Origin: a virus
Virus record (IMG/VR): IMGVR_UViG_3300042691_019551
Location: 1 to 51,134 of that record
Length of the DNA stretch: 51,134 nt
Strand: one strand, 5' to 3'
In this document: one piece after another, positions 9,235 through 19,900 of the stretch
Position numbering within the stretch: the first letter of the stretch is position 1
Layout: each line of letters begins with the position of its first letter
The notes under the pieces: generated by a model
Told to the model about the DNA's origin: nothing
The model's input: only the letters and a program-made list of their open reading frames with translations
Databases searched by the model: none
Program-made: the position numbers and the translations under genes

Positions 9235-12200
9235 GCTTAAAGTATAATTCCGACTCATTACTACTCTTAGCAGAAGGTGTACCGGTCGACCGTAACGACT
9301 TTGATGCCACCCTGTTTAAGGCAGCGATGCTGTATGATATTAATGATGGACGAATTTATTATTCTGACGGTGTAACGTGGGTTTGGCTCAATGAGTTTGC
9401 AAACAACTCTAATTTTGCTAACGTTGCTTCGTTTGCGCTATCAGCTAACAACGCTCTAAACGCGGCCAATGCTGAATTTGCGCTCGTATCAAACACCGCA
9501 TTTACCGCTCTTTTCTCATATACAGCTAATACGTCTAATTTTGCTAACGTATCAGCTTTAGCTGATTTTGCTAATGTTTCAAACGTTTCTTTCTATTCTA
9601 ATCTTGCTAATTTTGCCCAAGAAGCTAATACCGCTAACCTAGCTCTGTTTGCTGATTTTGCGTTTGTCGCTAACCTGGCTAATATTGCTATCTACGGTGA
9701 AACAGCTAACGTTGCAAACTTTGCTAACCTAGCTACTTACGCTGAGTTCGCTTTCGCCGCTAATAACGCTAATACAGCTGAACTCGCATTCAATGCTATT
9801 CAATCTGAGTCTGCTGCAGTTGCTGACTTTGCAAACTTTGCTAATAACGCAGGCTTTGCTAATAACGCTAATAATGCTATTACATCTAACAATGCTCTGA
9901 ACCTTAACGGTAAACCAGAAGATCAGCTCAACGTTAACTCTGCTACATTCGCAAATAACTCAAACTATCTTGAACAGCGCAACTGGGCTAACCCAGGCTC
10001 TATTGGTAACGAAACAGCTAATGCTGGTGTATTTACTGACGTCACAGTACAGGGTAACCTTACTGTTCTAGGTACGCGTACATTTGTTAATACCTCAATT
10101 CTTGATGTAAGTAATTCATTTATTGTACTTAACACTGGACAAGCCACACCGATCAATGATATTGGCTTTGTATTCCAGCGCTATGCCACCCCTAATACAA
10201 TCAACTATAATATTGGTCTAGCATGGGATGAGCAATCCCAAGTATTCACTCTTGGCGCTACACCTAATACTTCGCCTCAGAGCAATATTACATTCTCTGA
10301 TTCATGGCTATCGGTAACTAAAGACGGTGTAGCTACTGTTACAGGTCTTAATGTACAATCGGCTAACGTTTCCTATGTACTTGATATTAAGGGCCTGAGT
10401 GCAAATGGTTCACTCGGCGCTAACGGTCAAGTACTTGTCTCAAATGGATCTATTGCCTACTGGGCGGATATAGTTGGTTATACCGGCTCTCAAGGGGCTC
10501 AAGGTCCTCAGGGTACCCCTGGGGTACAAGGACCTCAGGGTGCACAAGGTATTCAGGGATCACGTGGCTATGATGGTTCGCGTGGTTATGATGGCTCACG
10601 CGGTGAGACGGGTTATGACGGTTCACGTGGCGAAAGAGGCTATGATGGATCAGCCGGTCCGCAAGGCCCGCAAGGTGCTTTAGGTTACACCGGTTCGCAA
10701 GGCCAGGCTGGATATGATGGTTCAACAGGTTATACAGGCTCTATCGGATATACAGGTTCTGTTGGTCCAGAAGGACCACAGGGTCCTCAAGGGTATACTG
10801 GCTCACGCGGATATGATGGATCGCGTGGTTATACCGGTTCACGCGGTGCTGTAGGCTATGAAGGTTCTCTGGGCTATACCGGCTCGATTGGCTATACAGG
10901 CTCGGCTGGTTACACAGGATCTGCAGGCGGTCTCGGTTATACAGGCTCTATCGGCTATACAGGTAGCGCCGGTTATGACGGTTCGCGCGGTAATACAGGC
11001 TATGATGGGTCGTCTGGTACTCAGGGTGGTCTCGGTTATACTGGTTCGACTGGTCCAGTTGGTGCACAAGGTCTCGCAGGTGCTCAAGGACCTCAAGGAC
11101 GCCAGGGCGTTCAGGGCGCAACAGGATTTACAGGTAGTGCCGGTGCACAGGGTCTGGCAGGTACATCCATTACACTACAAGGTGTAGTTGCTAACACTTC
11201 AGTGCTGCCAGGTAGTGCAACAGCTGGTGACGCTTACGTGGTGCAGACTGCGCCAGCTGGTCCAGGTAGAATTTATGTCTATTCTGGACTGCAATGGCTT
11301 GACGGTGGCCAGTTTGTTGGCTACACTGGCTCACAAGGACTTCAGGGAGCACAGGGTGTACAAGGTGCGCAGGGTGTTCAGGGTGCCGTTGGCGCTCAAG
11401 GACCTCAAGGCCCTCAAGGTGCCCAGGGCGCGCAGGGAGCGCAAGGTGTTCAAGGCGCAGTGGGTGCACCAGGCGCCCAAGGTGTACAAGGCGCATCAGG
11501 GGGCCCTGGTTCTCAAGGTGTGCAGGGTGCTATTGGACCGCAAGGTCCGCAAGGCGTTCAGGGCGCTGTTGGCGCACAAGGCGTCCAAGGCGCTGTCGGT
11601 GCGCAAGGTGCGCAGGGTCGTCAGGGTGCCCCTGGGTCGCAGGGCGCTGTTGGCGCACAAGGACCTCAAGGAGCTCAAGGTATACAAGGCGCGCCTGGTG
11701 GTACAGGTTCCCAGGGTGTACAAGGACCACAAGGACCACAGGGCGTACAAGGCGCTGTGGGTGCTCAAGGTGTACAAGGTGTTGCAGGGTCACAAGGATC
11801 CCCAGGTGCACAAGGACCACAAGGACCGCAAGGCATTCAAGGCGCTGTAGGCGCGCAGGGTGTTCAGGGCGCGACAGGCACCTCAATTAACCTTAAAGGG
11901 GTTGTAGCTAATACTGGAAGTTTACCGCCAAGTGGTAATATTGCTGGTGATGCTTATGTTGTGCAACAAGATGGCTTTATCTATATTTGGAGCGCTACAT
12001 CTTGGGAGTCTGGCGGACAGTTCGTCGGTCCACAAGGCCCACAAGGTCGCCAAGGAGCTCAAGGCGCTGTAGGTGCGCAGGGTCCTCAAGGTGTTCAAGG
12101 ACCAACCGGTGCAGGTGCACCAGGGGCTCAGGGTGCACCAGGCCCTCAAGGACCGCAAGGAGCTCAAGGTGTTCAGGGTGCTGTCGGTACCGGCGCGCCA

Positions 12201-13178
12201 GGATCCCAAGGCCCGCAAGGCGCACCAGGCGCTCAGGGTGTACAAGGCGCTACCGGTGCTGGAGCTCCAGGGCCCCAGGGTCCAAATGGTGGACCGGGCC
12301 CTCAGGGTGTTCAAGGGCCTCCAGGACCTCCGGGACCACAGGGTCTAGTCGGTGCACAAGGCGCACAGGGTCCATTAGGACCTCCAGGACCTCCGGGACC
12401 ACAGGGCGCTATCGGTGCTCAAGGTGTACAAGGTGCTCTTGGCCCGCAAGGCGGACCAGGCCCTCAAGGCGCTATCGGTGCTCAAGGACCTCAGGGCTTC
12501 CAAGGCGTTCAGGGTACAACAGGCGCTCAGGGCCCAGTTGGCGCGCCAGGTGCACAAGGCGTTCAAGGCGCATCAGGCGCGCAGGGCGCGATTGGTGCAC
12601 AAGGTCCAACAGGCGCACCAGGAGCCCAAGGCGTTCAGGGTGCGGTCGGTACCGGATCGCCAGGTCCGCAGGGCACAGCAGGTGGCCCTGGCCCTCAAGG
12701 TGCTGGTGGTCCTCCAGGGCCGCAGGGACCACAGGGACCACAAGGTCAGGCGGGTACTATTTCGAGCGGTGCAACTACCTATATCGCTTACTATACCGGT
12801 ACTACAACGGTTTCTGCAGCTTCCGGCTCAGCAACTATTTACGCTGGTGGAAACGTTCAAGCTGCCGACTTCGTTGTCGCATCCGACGAAAGACTCAAAA
12901 ACGTTGTCGGTAAGATTGATAATGCTCTTGATATTGTTAATAAGCTCGAAGGTATTAAATATACTTGGAATGAACTAGGTCAAAAGGACTTTGGTTACTC
13001 TGGTGATAAAGTTGAGCTTGGTATTCTCGCTCAGCAACTAGAAGCTTATATACCTGAGCTCATTCTACCGAGCGCTGTAGGTGACTATAAGACAGTTGCT
13101 TACCATAGACTGGTAGCGGTGCTTATTGAGGCAATTAAGGAACTGACAGCGAGAGTTGAAGCGCTAGAGGGCGAGTAA
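9231..13178 (+). CDS. collagen-like tail fibre with S74 C-terminal chaperone (1315 aa)
   Basis: Modules in order: a short N-terminal part containing WVWLNEF; an Ala/Asn/Phe-rich repeat zone at residues about 60-240 (units like [10 protein letters not shown]); a [14 protein letters not shown] module near residue 280; the GQVLVSNG...YW motif; three collagen-like Gly-X-Y tracts (about 416-645, 697-883 and 933-1175) separated by two copies of a GDAYVVQ module; and a C-terminal peptidase S74 domain. In the last, ASDERLK carries the Ser-Lys pair five residues apart (S1218, K1223) that self-cleaves in endosialidase-type chaperones. Such domains trimerise the fibre and are then removed. The protein is probably a long trimeric fibre. 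Start ATG 9231 overlaps the upstream stop. Confidence 0.85.
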   Translation: MSLKYNSDSLLLLAEGVPVDRNDFDATLFKAAMLYDINDGRIYYSDGVTWVWLNEFANNSNFANVASFALSANNALNAANAEFALVSNTAFTALFSYTANTSNFANVSALADFANVSNVSFYSNLANFAQEANTANLALFADFAFVANLANIAIYGETANVANFANLATYAEFAFAANNANTAELAFNAIQSESAAVADFANFANNAGFANNANNAITSNNALNLNGKPEDQLNVNSATFANNSNYLEQRNWANPGSIGNETANAGVFTDVTVQGNLTVLGTRTFVNTSILDVSNSFIVLNTGQATPINDIGFVFQRYATPNTINYNIGLAWDEQSQVFTLGATPNTSPQSNITFSDSWLSVTKDGVATVTGLNVQSANVSYVLDIKGLSANGSLGANGQVLVSNGSIAYWADIVGYTGSQGAQGPQGTPGVQGPQGAQGIQGSRGYDGSRGYDGSRGETGYDGSRGERGYDGSAGPQGPQGALGYTGSQGQAGYDGSTGYTGSIGYTGSVGPEGPQGPQGYTGSRGYDGSRGYTGSRGAVGYEGSLGYTGSIGYTGSAGYTGSAGGLGYTGSIGYTGSAGYDGSRGNTGYDGSSGTQGGLGYTGSTGPVGAQGLAGAQGPQGRQGVQGATGFTGSAGAQGLAGTSITLQGVVANTSVLPGSATAGDAYVVQTAPAGPGRIYVYSGLQWLDGGQFVGYTGSQGLQGAQGVQGAQGVQGAVGAQGPQGPQGAQGAQGAQGVQGAVGAPGAQGVQGASGGPGSQGVQGAIGPQGPQGVQGAVGAQGVQGAVGAQGAQGRQGAPGSQGAVGAQGPQGAQGIQGAPGGTGSQGVQGPQGPQGVQGAVGAQGVQGVAGSQGSPGAQGPQGPQGIQGAVGAQGVQGATGTSINLKGVVANTGSLPPSGNIAGDAYVVQQDGFIYIWSATSWESGGQFVGPQGPQGRQGAQGAVGAQGPQGVQGPTGAGAPGAQGAPGPQGPQGAQGVQGAVGTGAPGSQGPQGAPGAQGVQGATGAGAPGPQGPNGGPGPQGVQGPPGPPGPQGLVGAQGAQGPLGPPGPPGPQGAIGAQGVQGALGPQGGPGPQGAIGAQGPQGFQGVQGTTGAQGPVGAPGAQGVQGASGAQGAIGAQGPTGAPGAQGVQGAVGTGSPGPQGTAGGPGPQGAGGPPGPQGPQGPQGQAGTISSGATTYIAYYTGTTTVSAASGSATIYAGGNVQAADFVVASDERLKNVVGKIDNALDIVNKLEGIKYTWNELGQKDFGYSGDKVELGILAQQLEAYIPELILPSAVGDYKTVAYHRLVAVLIEAIKELTARVEALEGE
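10476..12756 (+). repeat. collagen-like Gly-X-Y coding repeats in the 1315-aa fibre
   Basis: Three tracts (10476-11166, 11319-11880, 12027-12756) encode uninterrupted Gly-X-Y triplets. The first is rich in GYTGS and GYDGSRG units, the second in GAQGVQG, the third in GPPGPPGPQ. No lysine occurs inside the tracts. Gly, Ala and Gln codons are varied, so the DNA repeat is less exact than the protein repeat. Confidence 0.9.
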
Positions 13179-13960
13179 TGGCGACAACTATATCTAACCC
13201 CGCTACTTTTAGCTCTGTACGAAATGCATTTAATACGGAAGGCTATGGTACTTCTACGAGCTTCTTTGCCTACAGGCAAGGTGGCGGTATCGTACCGGCA
13301 ACATCTGCATTCAATCAGATAGGAGCTGGTACTGCAGGCGATCCGTTGCAGTTGAGTCAATTTAGTAATTTTACAGTACCGGCAAGACTTCAAACTATTA
13401 CGGCTCACACTGTTAATACATCACGCGATGCTGTAGGGGCGTACGTATATAATTCATCTCAGGCTACTTCTGAAATTTACGTATCGACAGATGGTAAGAT
13501 TTACGGTAGAGGTTCAACTCAATGGACACAATCTTTTGTATCAGCTTCTGGTTTTATTTTAATTGATAATTCCGACTATTGGGCAGATCTACCACCACCA
13601 AATAACCCAGGTACAGATCCAGGTCCTGTCATATTACAGTCATGGTTGTTAGGTACAGGTGCATCAGATTATTCGTGTCGCGCTACAATATTAGCGGGAT
13701 CTACATCCCCTGACGGGCTTAAAAAGTTTCGCTACGGTACGTTCGGGTCATGGTTAGCTATAACTGAGAATAGAAGTTGGGCAATTTCTGTAAATAGCTT
13801 TATGGCATTTCAGGAAAGCCCACCGGATGTACAGAGTATGGAATTATACTTTACTTTAGAATTTGCTAAAAGCAATGATCTCAATACAATATTAGGTTCA
13901 GCAACAATGACTCTACTAGCAGCTGCCAGCTCGACAGACGATCAGGCACCTCCTATATAA
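13178..13960 (+). CDS. virion protein, probable fibre-associated
   Basis: A 260-residue protein starting at an ATG that overlaps the upstream TAA (TAATG), with GAGGGCGAG as ribosome site. The N-terminus (FSSVRNAFNTEGYG, then a Gly/Thr linker, then DPLQLSQFSNF) has the layout of a small phage fibre-protein N-terminus also present at 43249 (FNDIQTEFGG ... IAISNFYS). The middle contains a Pro/Asn/Gly linker (LPPPNNPGTDPGP), followed by a beta-rich C-terminal domain. No enzyme motif is visible. Position directly after a long fibre suggests a tip or accessory virion protein. I do not recognise a named family. Confidence 0.6.
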   Translation: MATTISNPATFSSVRNAFNTEGYGTSTSFFAYRQGGGIVPATSAFNQIGAGTAGDPLQLSQFSNFTVPARLQTITAHTVNTSRDAVGAYVYNSSQATSEIYVSTDGKIYGRGSTQWTQSFVSASGFILIDNSDYWADLPPPNNPGTDPGPVILQSWLLGTGASDYSCRATILAGSTSPDGLKKFRYGTFGSWLAITENRSWAISVNSFMAFQESPPDVQSMELYFTLEFAKSNDLNTILGSATMTLLAAASSTDDQAPPI

Positions 13961-13976
13961 TGAAAGGTAATATATA

Positions 13977-14492
13977 ATGCAAACTAAACCCCTCTGGGAA
14001 GAAACCCGCGATTTACATCATGCATGTGAGCAACATGCTGTTGGTGGTGCCATGGCTACAGGTAAGCCACCAGCGATCTGGTATGCAGCCTGGCTTATAG
14101 CTCTAGAACAGATTCATTCTATTATTGATCCGCATATGCCAGATCTTCTGAATAGAACAAATAGACTTATTGAAGATATTAATACTATGCAATATGAGCT
14201 TCCGCTTTTGGAAGCAGCGAAAGTATATACTCTATCGCTTACAGACGAAAAGAAAATAGCCGGGGCAGCATATGTCCTAACCGGTGCGCACCTCATGGGC
14301 GGTGAAATTATGAGACGACGCTTAGAAGGTTTTCCTACTAAGCATCTAGAGTGGGATGATCGTAAAGAAGCTATCGCAATTCTTCAGACATATCGTACAC
14401 GCGATGATATTACCGAAGAAGCACGTGACTGTTTTAAAGCTCTACTCTCCATTATGGACGAGATTCAGAGACTCTATCCTATCAGTACTTGA
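13977..14492 (+). CDS. heme-oxygenase-like protein
   Basis: A 171-residue all-helical protein. The start LWEETRDLHHACEQH matches the proximal-helix motif of heme oxygenases, in which a histidine binds heme iron (H14 or H15 here). GAAYVLTGAHLMGGEIMRRR at 96-115 corresponds to the Gly-rich distal helix over the heme (GDLSGGQ type). Length fits the short bacterial and phage members. If active it would open heme to biliverdin, CO and Fe(II) in the host cytoplasm. It sits among fibre genes with its own ribosome site (AAAGG), unlike a virion part. Related helical folds (TenA/CADD type) are alternatives; the proximal and distal motifs favour heme oxygenase. No partner bilin reductase is in the window. 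Confidence 0.6.
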   Translation: MQTKPLWEETRDLHHACEQHAVGGAMATGKPPAIWYAAWLIALEQIHSIIDPHMPDLLNRTNRLIEDINTMQYELPLLEAAKVYTLSLTDEKKIAGAAYVLTGAHLMGGEIMRRRLEGFPTKHLEWDDRKEAIAILQTYRTRDDITEEARDCFKALLSIMDEIQRLYPIST

Positions 14493-14536
14493 CGGCCGCA
14501 ATACGATTATAATATACTTCCCCTGATAGTGCAACT

Positions 14537-14544
14537 TATAAATA
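14537..14544 (+). promoter_or_regulatory. late promoter TATAAATA
   Basis: Exact T4-type late element in the 85-base gap after the heme-oxygenase-like gene, 41 bases before ATG 14578. A ribosome site (AGAGAG) follows in the leader. Confidence 0.75.
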
Positions 14545-14577
14545 CTTTGAAATAGAATTTTTTTCAGAGAGTACCGT

Positions 14578-14907
14578 ATGGCTATCAAGAGTAATATCGT
14601 AATCGATCAAGGAACTGACTACGAAGTCACTATTAACGTCAAGGACGCTAATACAACTCCTATCGATCTAAACGGCTTCACAGGCCAAGCGCAGATTCGT
14701 AAGTATTTTACTTCTACAAAAAAGTATGATTTCTCTGTAACTATCGCTGCTAATACCGGCGAAGTAACATTAGCTATGTCCGCTGCCAATACAGCAAAGA
14801 TCTCAGCGGGTAGATATCTGTACGATTGCGTACTTACATCTAACACAAATGTTATGTCGAGAGTTGTTGAAGGTATTGTAACCATTAATCCACGCGTTAC
14901 AAGATAA
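14578..14907 (+). CDS. Ig-like baseplate protein (BppU N-terminal-like)
   Basis: A 109-residue beta-sandwich protein. DQGTDYEVTINVKDANTTPI, then LNGFTGQAQIRK, GEVTLAMSAANTAKISAGRY and a final RVVEGIVTINP match the pattern of small Ig-like phage domains at the N-terminus of baseplate upper proteins (BppU) and as stand-alone virion proteins in T4-like marine phages. Likely role: an adaptor that docks fibres on the baseplate or decorates the tail. It is the first gene after a late promoter and overlaps the next fibre gene (TAATG), suggesting that the two products work together. Confidence 0.65.
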   Translation: MAIKSNIVIDQGTDYEVTINVKDANTTPIDLNGFTGQAQIRKYFTSTKKYDFSVTIAANTGEVTLAMSAANTAKISAGRYLYDCVLTSNTNVMSRVVEGIVTINPRVTR

Positions 14908-16223
14908 TGTCCGACATCAAAAAGATCGTATTAACACCTAAGACAACCTTTACCGCCACCGTACAGAAGATTGGCGGGCGTGTTACTACGACTGACCCGA
15001 TTACAGTTAAGAATCAGGTTAATGAGATTCGCTCGCTGGATGATATTCCCGGTGTTAATACATCTCAGCGTGTAGATGGCGCTACCATCGTCTATAACGC
15101 TAATACAAACGAATATGAAGTACGCTCTACGTCCGGCAACGTAGTATCGATATCGATACAAACACTTATAGCAAATAGCTCACCGGGCCTAAACGGGCAG
15201 GTACTACATACAAACGGCTCCACAATTTACTGGAGTCCAGTACTTACATCTAACAACGCTACCTTTGCCTACGGTAAGCGTGAATCAGACCTCTCAGTTA
15301 ACTTCGCGCAGTTCTCAGGTAATGCCAACTTCGCATTCACATCGAATCTTGCTACGAGAGCTTTAACAGCCAACGTAGCCGACTTTGCTTTTGGTAAGCG
15401 TGAATCTGATCTATCGGTTAACTTCTCGCAGTTCTCTGGCAACGCTAACTTTGCGTTTACCTCGAATCTTGCTACGTATGCAATATCTGCTAATACAGCT
15501 GATTTCGCATTCGGCAAACGCGAATCAGACCTATCGGTAAACTTCGCGCAGTTCTCTGGCAACGCTAACTTTTCGTTTACTTCGAATAATGCTAGCTTCC
15601 TCGAAGGTCTTCCTGCTAGTTATTTCAGAAACGCCTCAAACCTTATAACAGGTCAACTTGACCCAGCTCGTCTAGCTAATTCCGGTGTCGTTTCAGGTAC
15701 ATACGGTAACTCTACAGCATACCCGGTAGTTACTGTAGATCAGTATGGTAGATTAACTACTGTAACTACGTCGCCTGTTTCCGGTATAAGTGATTTTGTA
15801 TATACATCAGGTAACAATACATTTGGTATCGTTACGGGTACATCCACATTTTATGCAACAATAGGCACCGTTAGCGACTTTGTGGTCACAGGTAATCTTA
15901 TTGTACAGGGTACAACAACTACTGTCAATACGCAGAACCTAGATGTTAAAGACGCTGTTATTAGATTAAATCAAAATCAAATAACACCGTTTAACGATAT
16001 CGGTATATTAATGCAGCGCTATAGCGTTGCTAACTCATCTAACTACAATATCGGGTTTGCTTGGAAAGAAGCCAATACAAAAATCGTCTTCGGTAAGACA
16101 CCAGAAGACGGCTCAGATAGCGACATCTCATTCTCTCAAGAATGGATGACGATATCTCAGACCGGTGATGTAGCTGTTTCTGGTAATCTTATCTTCAACG
16201 TTATTGACGGAGGTACCTACTAA
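14907..16223 (+). CDS. tail fibre protein with three 40-residue repeats
   Basis: A 438-residue fibre. After an N-terminal region comes the motif GQVLHTNGSTIYW, then three consecutive 40-residue repeats each beginning FA(Y/F)GKRESDLSVNF and containing QFSGNANF, ending in NASFLEGLPASYFRNAS. The C-terminal part carries GNLIVQGTTTTVNT followed by DIGILMQRY, the same module as in the 1315-aa and 2100-aa fibres. The Ala/Asn-rich zone resembles trimeric fibre shafts. No S74 domain is present. The gene ends by running 23 bases into the convergent minus-strand reading frame. Confidence 0.75.
   Translation: MSDIKKIVLTPKTTFTATVQKIGGRVTTTDPITVKNQVNEIRSLDDIPGVNTSQRVDGATIVYNANTNEYEVRSTSGNVVSISIQTLIANSSPGLNGQVLHTNGSTIYWSPVLTSNNATFAYGKRESDLSVNFAQFSGNANFAFTSNLATRALTANVADFAFGKRESDLSVNFSQFSGNANFAFTSNLATYAISANTADFAFGKRESDLSVNFAQFSGNANFSFTSNNASFLEGLPASYFRNASNLITGQLDPARLANSGVVSGTYGNSTAYPVVTVDQYGRLTTVTTSPVSGISDFVYTSGNNTFGIVTGTSTFYATIGTVSDFVVTGNLIVQGTTTTVNTQNLDVKDAVIRLNQNQITPFNDIGILMQRYSVANSSNYNIGFAWKEANTKIVFGKTPEDGSDSDISFSQEWMTISQTGDVAVSGNLIFNVIDGGTY
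15264..15623 (+). repeat. three in-frame tandem repeats of 120 bp
   Basis: Units begin at 15264, 15384 and 15504, each starting with the codons for FAYGKRESD or FAFGKRESD. Units one and two are alike over their full 40 codons; unit three diverges in its last ten. Synonymous differences show that the copies are not fresh. Confidence 0.85.
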
Positions 16224-16920
16224 ACTCATCTACCACATCGTAGTTGAGCGTAGAAGGGGAATCCCATATAGTTGATTTACGTAGCCAGCCAATTGCTGGT
16301 GTTGGTACCATTAGCGATAGCGGTACATCTGATTCAGTATCACCTGGATCATTTACTCTCATAAAATAGAAATTATCAATAGCACGCATTGCACCTTTCT
16401 CGTCTAGCTCTGCACAGAGTCTACGAGCTGTCTCAGGTGTTATCATATACGCATGCGCGCCGGAATGACGTTTTCTTGGTATTACCAAGCTAGGCCTTCC
16501 AGCTGCGACGTGGTTATACTTTGCCGGGTCTGGTAATTTATATCCTAGTGCGATGATATTACCGTCCCAGTTAACAGGCTCATTAGCTTTAATACTATGA
16601 AGCATTATAGAATCATGCTCTAGAATAACAACAGGATCCTGAGTATTCATCCCGGCTATCTTACGCCATAGAATAAAATGCGCTGCAGAAGCACAAGCGG
16701 CGCCTATATCCATCTCACCGAATTTTATTCCAGTAGCTTCCGATAATGTCTGAATATTGTATTCATTCTTATTGAAACCAAACCATGTATTAGGTTTTAG
16801 CCCTACTTTACGGCATGATTCTTCGGCAATCTCAGCGTATTCTTTTGAAAGAGAGTCGTTAGGTGTTCTAATTACAAATGCTTGCTGAGGCCCGTTGCTA
16901 CCCTTCTCGATTTTTAAAGT
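16201..16920 (-). CDS. GT25 glycosyltransferase domain lacking its own start, -1 frame of upstream gene
   Basis: This frame is open from 16944 down to TAA at 16203 and encodes a GT25 (LPS/collagen galactosyltransferase) domain: AFVIRTPNDSLSKEY near its start, then FGEMDIGAACASAAHFILW, the GEIGC...SH..LW motif, then VVILEHDSIM in place of the usual LEDD, and later HSGAHAYMITPETARRL. The first ATG (16713) falls inside the GEIGC-like motif and would remove some 69 residues, including the first strand. No ATG, GTG or TTG occurs between the upstream stop and that ATG. The domain is therefore probably made as a C-terminal extension of the upstream protein by a -1 shift on the A9 run, giving about 1571 residues. 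A homopolymer error in the assembly is the alternative. Coordinates mark the -1 frame after the A run. Confidence 0.7.
   Translation of the reverse strand, partial: TLKIEKGSNGPQQAFVIRTPNDSLSKEYAEIAEESCRKVGLKPNTWFGFNKNEYNIQTLSEATGIKFGEMDIGAACASAAHFILWRKIAGMNTQDPVVILEHDSIMLHSIKANEPVNWDGNIIALGYKLPDPAKYNHVAAGRPSLVIPRKRHSGAHAYMITPETARRLCAELDEKGAMRAIDNFYFMRVNDPGDTESDVPLSLMVPTPAIGWLRKSTIWDSPSTLNYDVVDEFSRYLRQ
16225..16248 (+). other. imperfect stem-loop at convergent gene ends
   Basis: CTCATCTAC (16225-16233) pairs with GTAGTTGAG (16240-16248) with one mismatch and a 6-base loop, two bases after the stop of the plus-strand fibre gene. There is no T run on either side, so it is not a standard intrinsic terminator. 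It may protect or mark the 3' end, or be chance, since it also codes for the end of the GT25 domain. Confidence 0.25.
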
Positions 16921-19900
16921 TTTTTTTTGAAATGGTAGTCGCCATCAAATTCCACGCGATTGATATTTGCCACAAGTTCAAAGCCCAGAGCATCCATAAA
17001 CTCAAGTACTTGATCAACATTCGGAGCTCCTTCGTTATATACCTTATGCTGAGCTTCTAAAATAACATCGGTGCAATGTTCGATGCACATCTTAGCACCC
17101 TTAAGCACGTCTATTTCAGCGCCTTGTACATCGATCTTAATAAGATCTGGTAGCGGGAAGTTATTCAGCTTAACAATCGTATCTAGAGTATAACCGGTCT
17201 TAGTAACCTTATGCTCTTCCCAACCCGGATTGATTTCCTTGTAATAGGAATTACCGCCTGGATTTTCTAGCCAGTGATAGAAGTCAAGCTGTCTACCATC
17301 TCTATCTGTTAGAAGGCCGATATGATACGGATGACCGGATTCCATAAGAATACGTTCTACTCCCGGCTCTGCATCAAAGAGAACAAACTTAGCATCTGGC
17401 CAAGCTGCTTTAGCGTGGCGCTCCCAATGTAAAACGCATGCGCCGATATCATATACTATCCTTGGCTTTAGATCAGAGATAGAATGTAGATATTCTACCT
17501 GCTCTTTAGGAAGACGGTCCTCGTCGCGAATATATTCAATAACAGACTTGGGCTTCGCCTCATCTACTTTGAAAGTGAACGAGCCAACATGATCGCAAAG
17601 GATTGTAGTATCAGCCCAAACCTTAAACCCAGCTTCGCGAGCTTTCTGACAGAAGTAAACATCTTCTGAAAATGTATGAGCATGATTGATAGCCGACTTA
17701 TAAACAAAATGCGGGTATTCCATGCCGCGCAACACTTCACCCTTGATTAGTACGCAACCGAAACCACAAGCAGCGATTTCCATTAGACCAATACGCTTCT
17801 TAATATTCTCCCACGGAATATTAGCGACACCACCATTGCCGATATCTTCATACAGTTCTAGTGTATGGCTACCCGGAATACGCTGAATGTAAAGTCCGGA
17901 GATAACATCTACATCCCAGCCAATCATCTTGAGCAGCGCATCGTTAGGTAGAACGATATCACTATCTACGCAGAATAGATAATCGTGATGCTTGCCCCAT
18001 TCAGCGATTAGATTGCGAATCTGATCGATTTGATATCCATAGAAGTATTGAAACTCAGTTCTATATCCCTTTGGTACTTTCAGATCAAAGATAGACTTGA
18101 ACGTAGCCGCTTCGATATTCTTGTTAGTAGGAATAGCAATAAGAATAGTCTTCTCACGTGGCATTTCAACTACAGGCTGTTCTTCTACTACCTCAGCCGG
18201 CTTATTCCAGATATCACGCTTAATATTTTCGTAATGCTCAGTCTCTCTATTCTGCAATCTAGACATAGCCTCTGCATCCTTAATGTAGAGATCTACACAA
18301 GTCTGAGCATAAGGTGTTTCATGGAATAGATTAACGATACAGTAGTTTGTACGCCCTTCTGCAAGATGCTTATCGAAGATGAAATAATCTCCGTAATACA
18401 TCTTGATCTCTTCAGGAATATGCGTCCAGGCATTCTTATTAACAAACATCAGACAGCCATAGCCGAACTGATGCATTCCATCTTGCCATGGAATAATCTG
18501 ATAGTTACCGTCTGTGATAGGAATCTGATTATACTGAGCAATACCCGGAACAATACCGCAGACGCCAGTATTAGGATTTTCTAGTACGCTTCTTAGCCCC
18601 TCGAATACTCTGAAGTCAAACCTCATGTCATCGTTAAGAATACAGACATAATCGTACTTGGCATTCTCTACACCCCAGTTCCAAGCCGGGTTGACGTAGA
18701 TGTTAGTACCAAATGTCTGGTAACGAAGCTTAGGGCTGAAAGGAAGCTTGAGCGGCGTCTTAGTCGGATCGTTATCGATCAGAATAACTTCGCCTACATC
18801 TGGGCAGTTTAAAAGCTCATTCAGATAGTTAAAGAACGGCTCATACTTCCACATTGTTGGTACGACTACCGTATAAAGCTTCTTACCGCCATTAATAATA
18901 GCGTTAGCCGTTCTATTTTGCTCTTCGCCGTTTACTTTATAATCATTGATAGGATTCATATCATTGTACACATAGTTAATATCCGTCACACATACGACCT
19001 TTTCAGGGTCAGCTTTTTCAATGAGGTAATAGAATAGAGCGGTGTCACCGCCTGCCTTTGGCCATTGACCATTTATCTTGAGATCATCCGCGGTTAGATC
19101 CTTAAGGAGCTTGGCGTGGAATGTACGCATATGGGTATATGGCATATGCCAGTTAAACTTATATTGTCTATAAGATTTAGCTTGCTTAACTTCAGGTGGA
19201 TATGGCTGTGCAACAAGCGGAATATTATCCACGAGCGACCAGCAAGAGCCGTAAGTAAACTCAGCGCCATCATGATAGAGATTGTTATACTTATGGAAGA
19301 TATTCGGATCATTTGCCAACCAATCATCACCATCCAGGATCATATAGAAGTCTTCGTCACCTTGACACTCATCTATTATCTTATAATGATTGGCTACAGC
19401 ACCAATATTTTCTTTATTCTTAATCAATACAAACTTATGTCGAAGATCTTCAGGTAATGATTCAATAGTTTGTTTAATAACACTAATAGTATTATCAGTA
19501 GAGCAGTCATCTACGATATATATTGTGTAGTGCTTATAGTCTTGACTAGCTACAGAACGAATACACTTCTCAATATAGTTTTCAGCGTTGAATACAGCTG
19601 TTATAATACCGATACTCTTCTGAATATTCTTTATAGGCTGTACTTCTTCTTCATTAATAAAGCGGCGTCCAAACGTCTTACGTACTTTATAATTGATCTC
19701 TTGCGCTTTACGATACTCATCAACGGGCATATATTCGCCCAGCTTATGGAAGAAATGCTGCTTCCATTGCATAGCAACAGAGTCCCAGCCGCAGATATCC
19801 TTTACAGCATTACAAGCATACATCTTTTGCTGATGCAAATACTTGTCGTGATAAGCCCGAATAGTCGTCTGTACGAAACGCTCTACCTGTTCATCTTGAT

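Noticed and set aside
11987-12913. Long alternate-frame open frames inside the collagen-like tracts (for example an Arg/Ser-rich 308-codon frame)
   Set aside because: They are shadows of GGN-rich repeats in other frames; low-complexity translations, no ribosome sites, and the collagen frame is clearly coding.
16201-16713. Stand-alone 170-residue gene from ATG 16713
   Set aside because: This ATG falls inside the conserved GEIGC-like motif of the GT25 domain, and about 69 further residues of good GT25 sequence lie upstream in the same frame.
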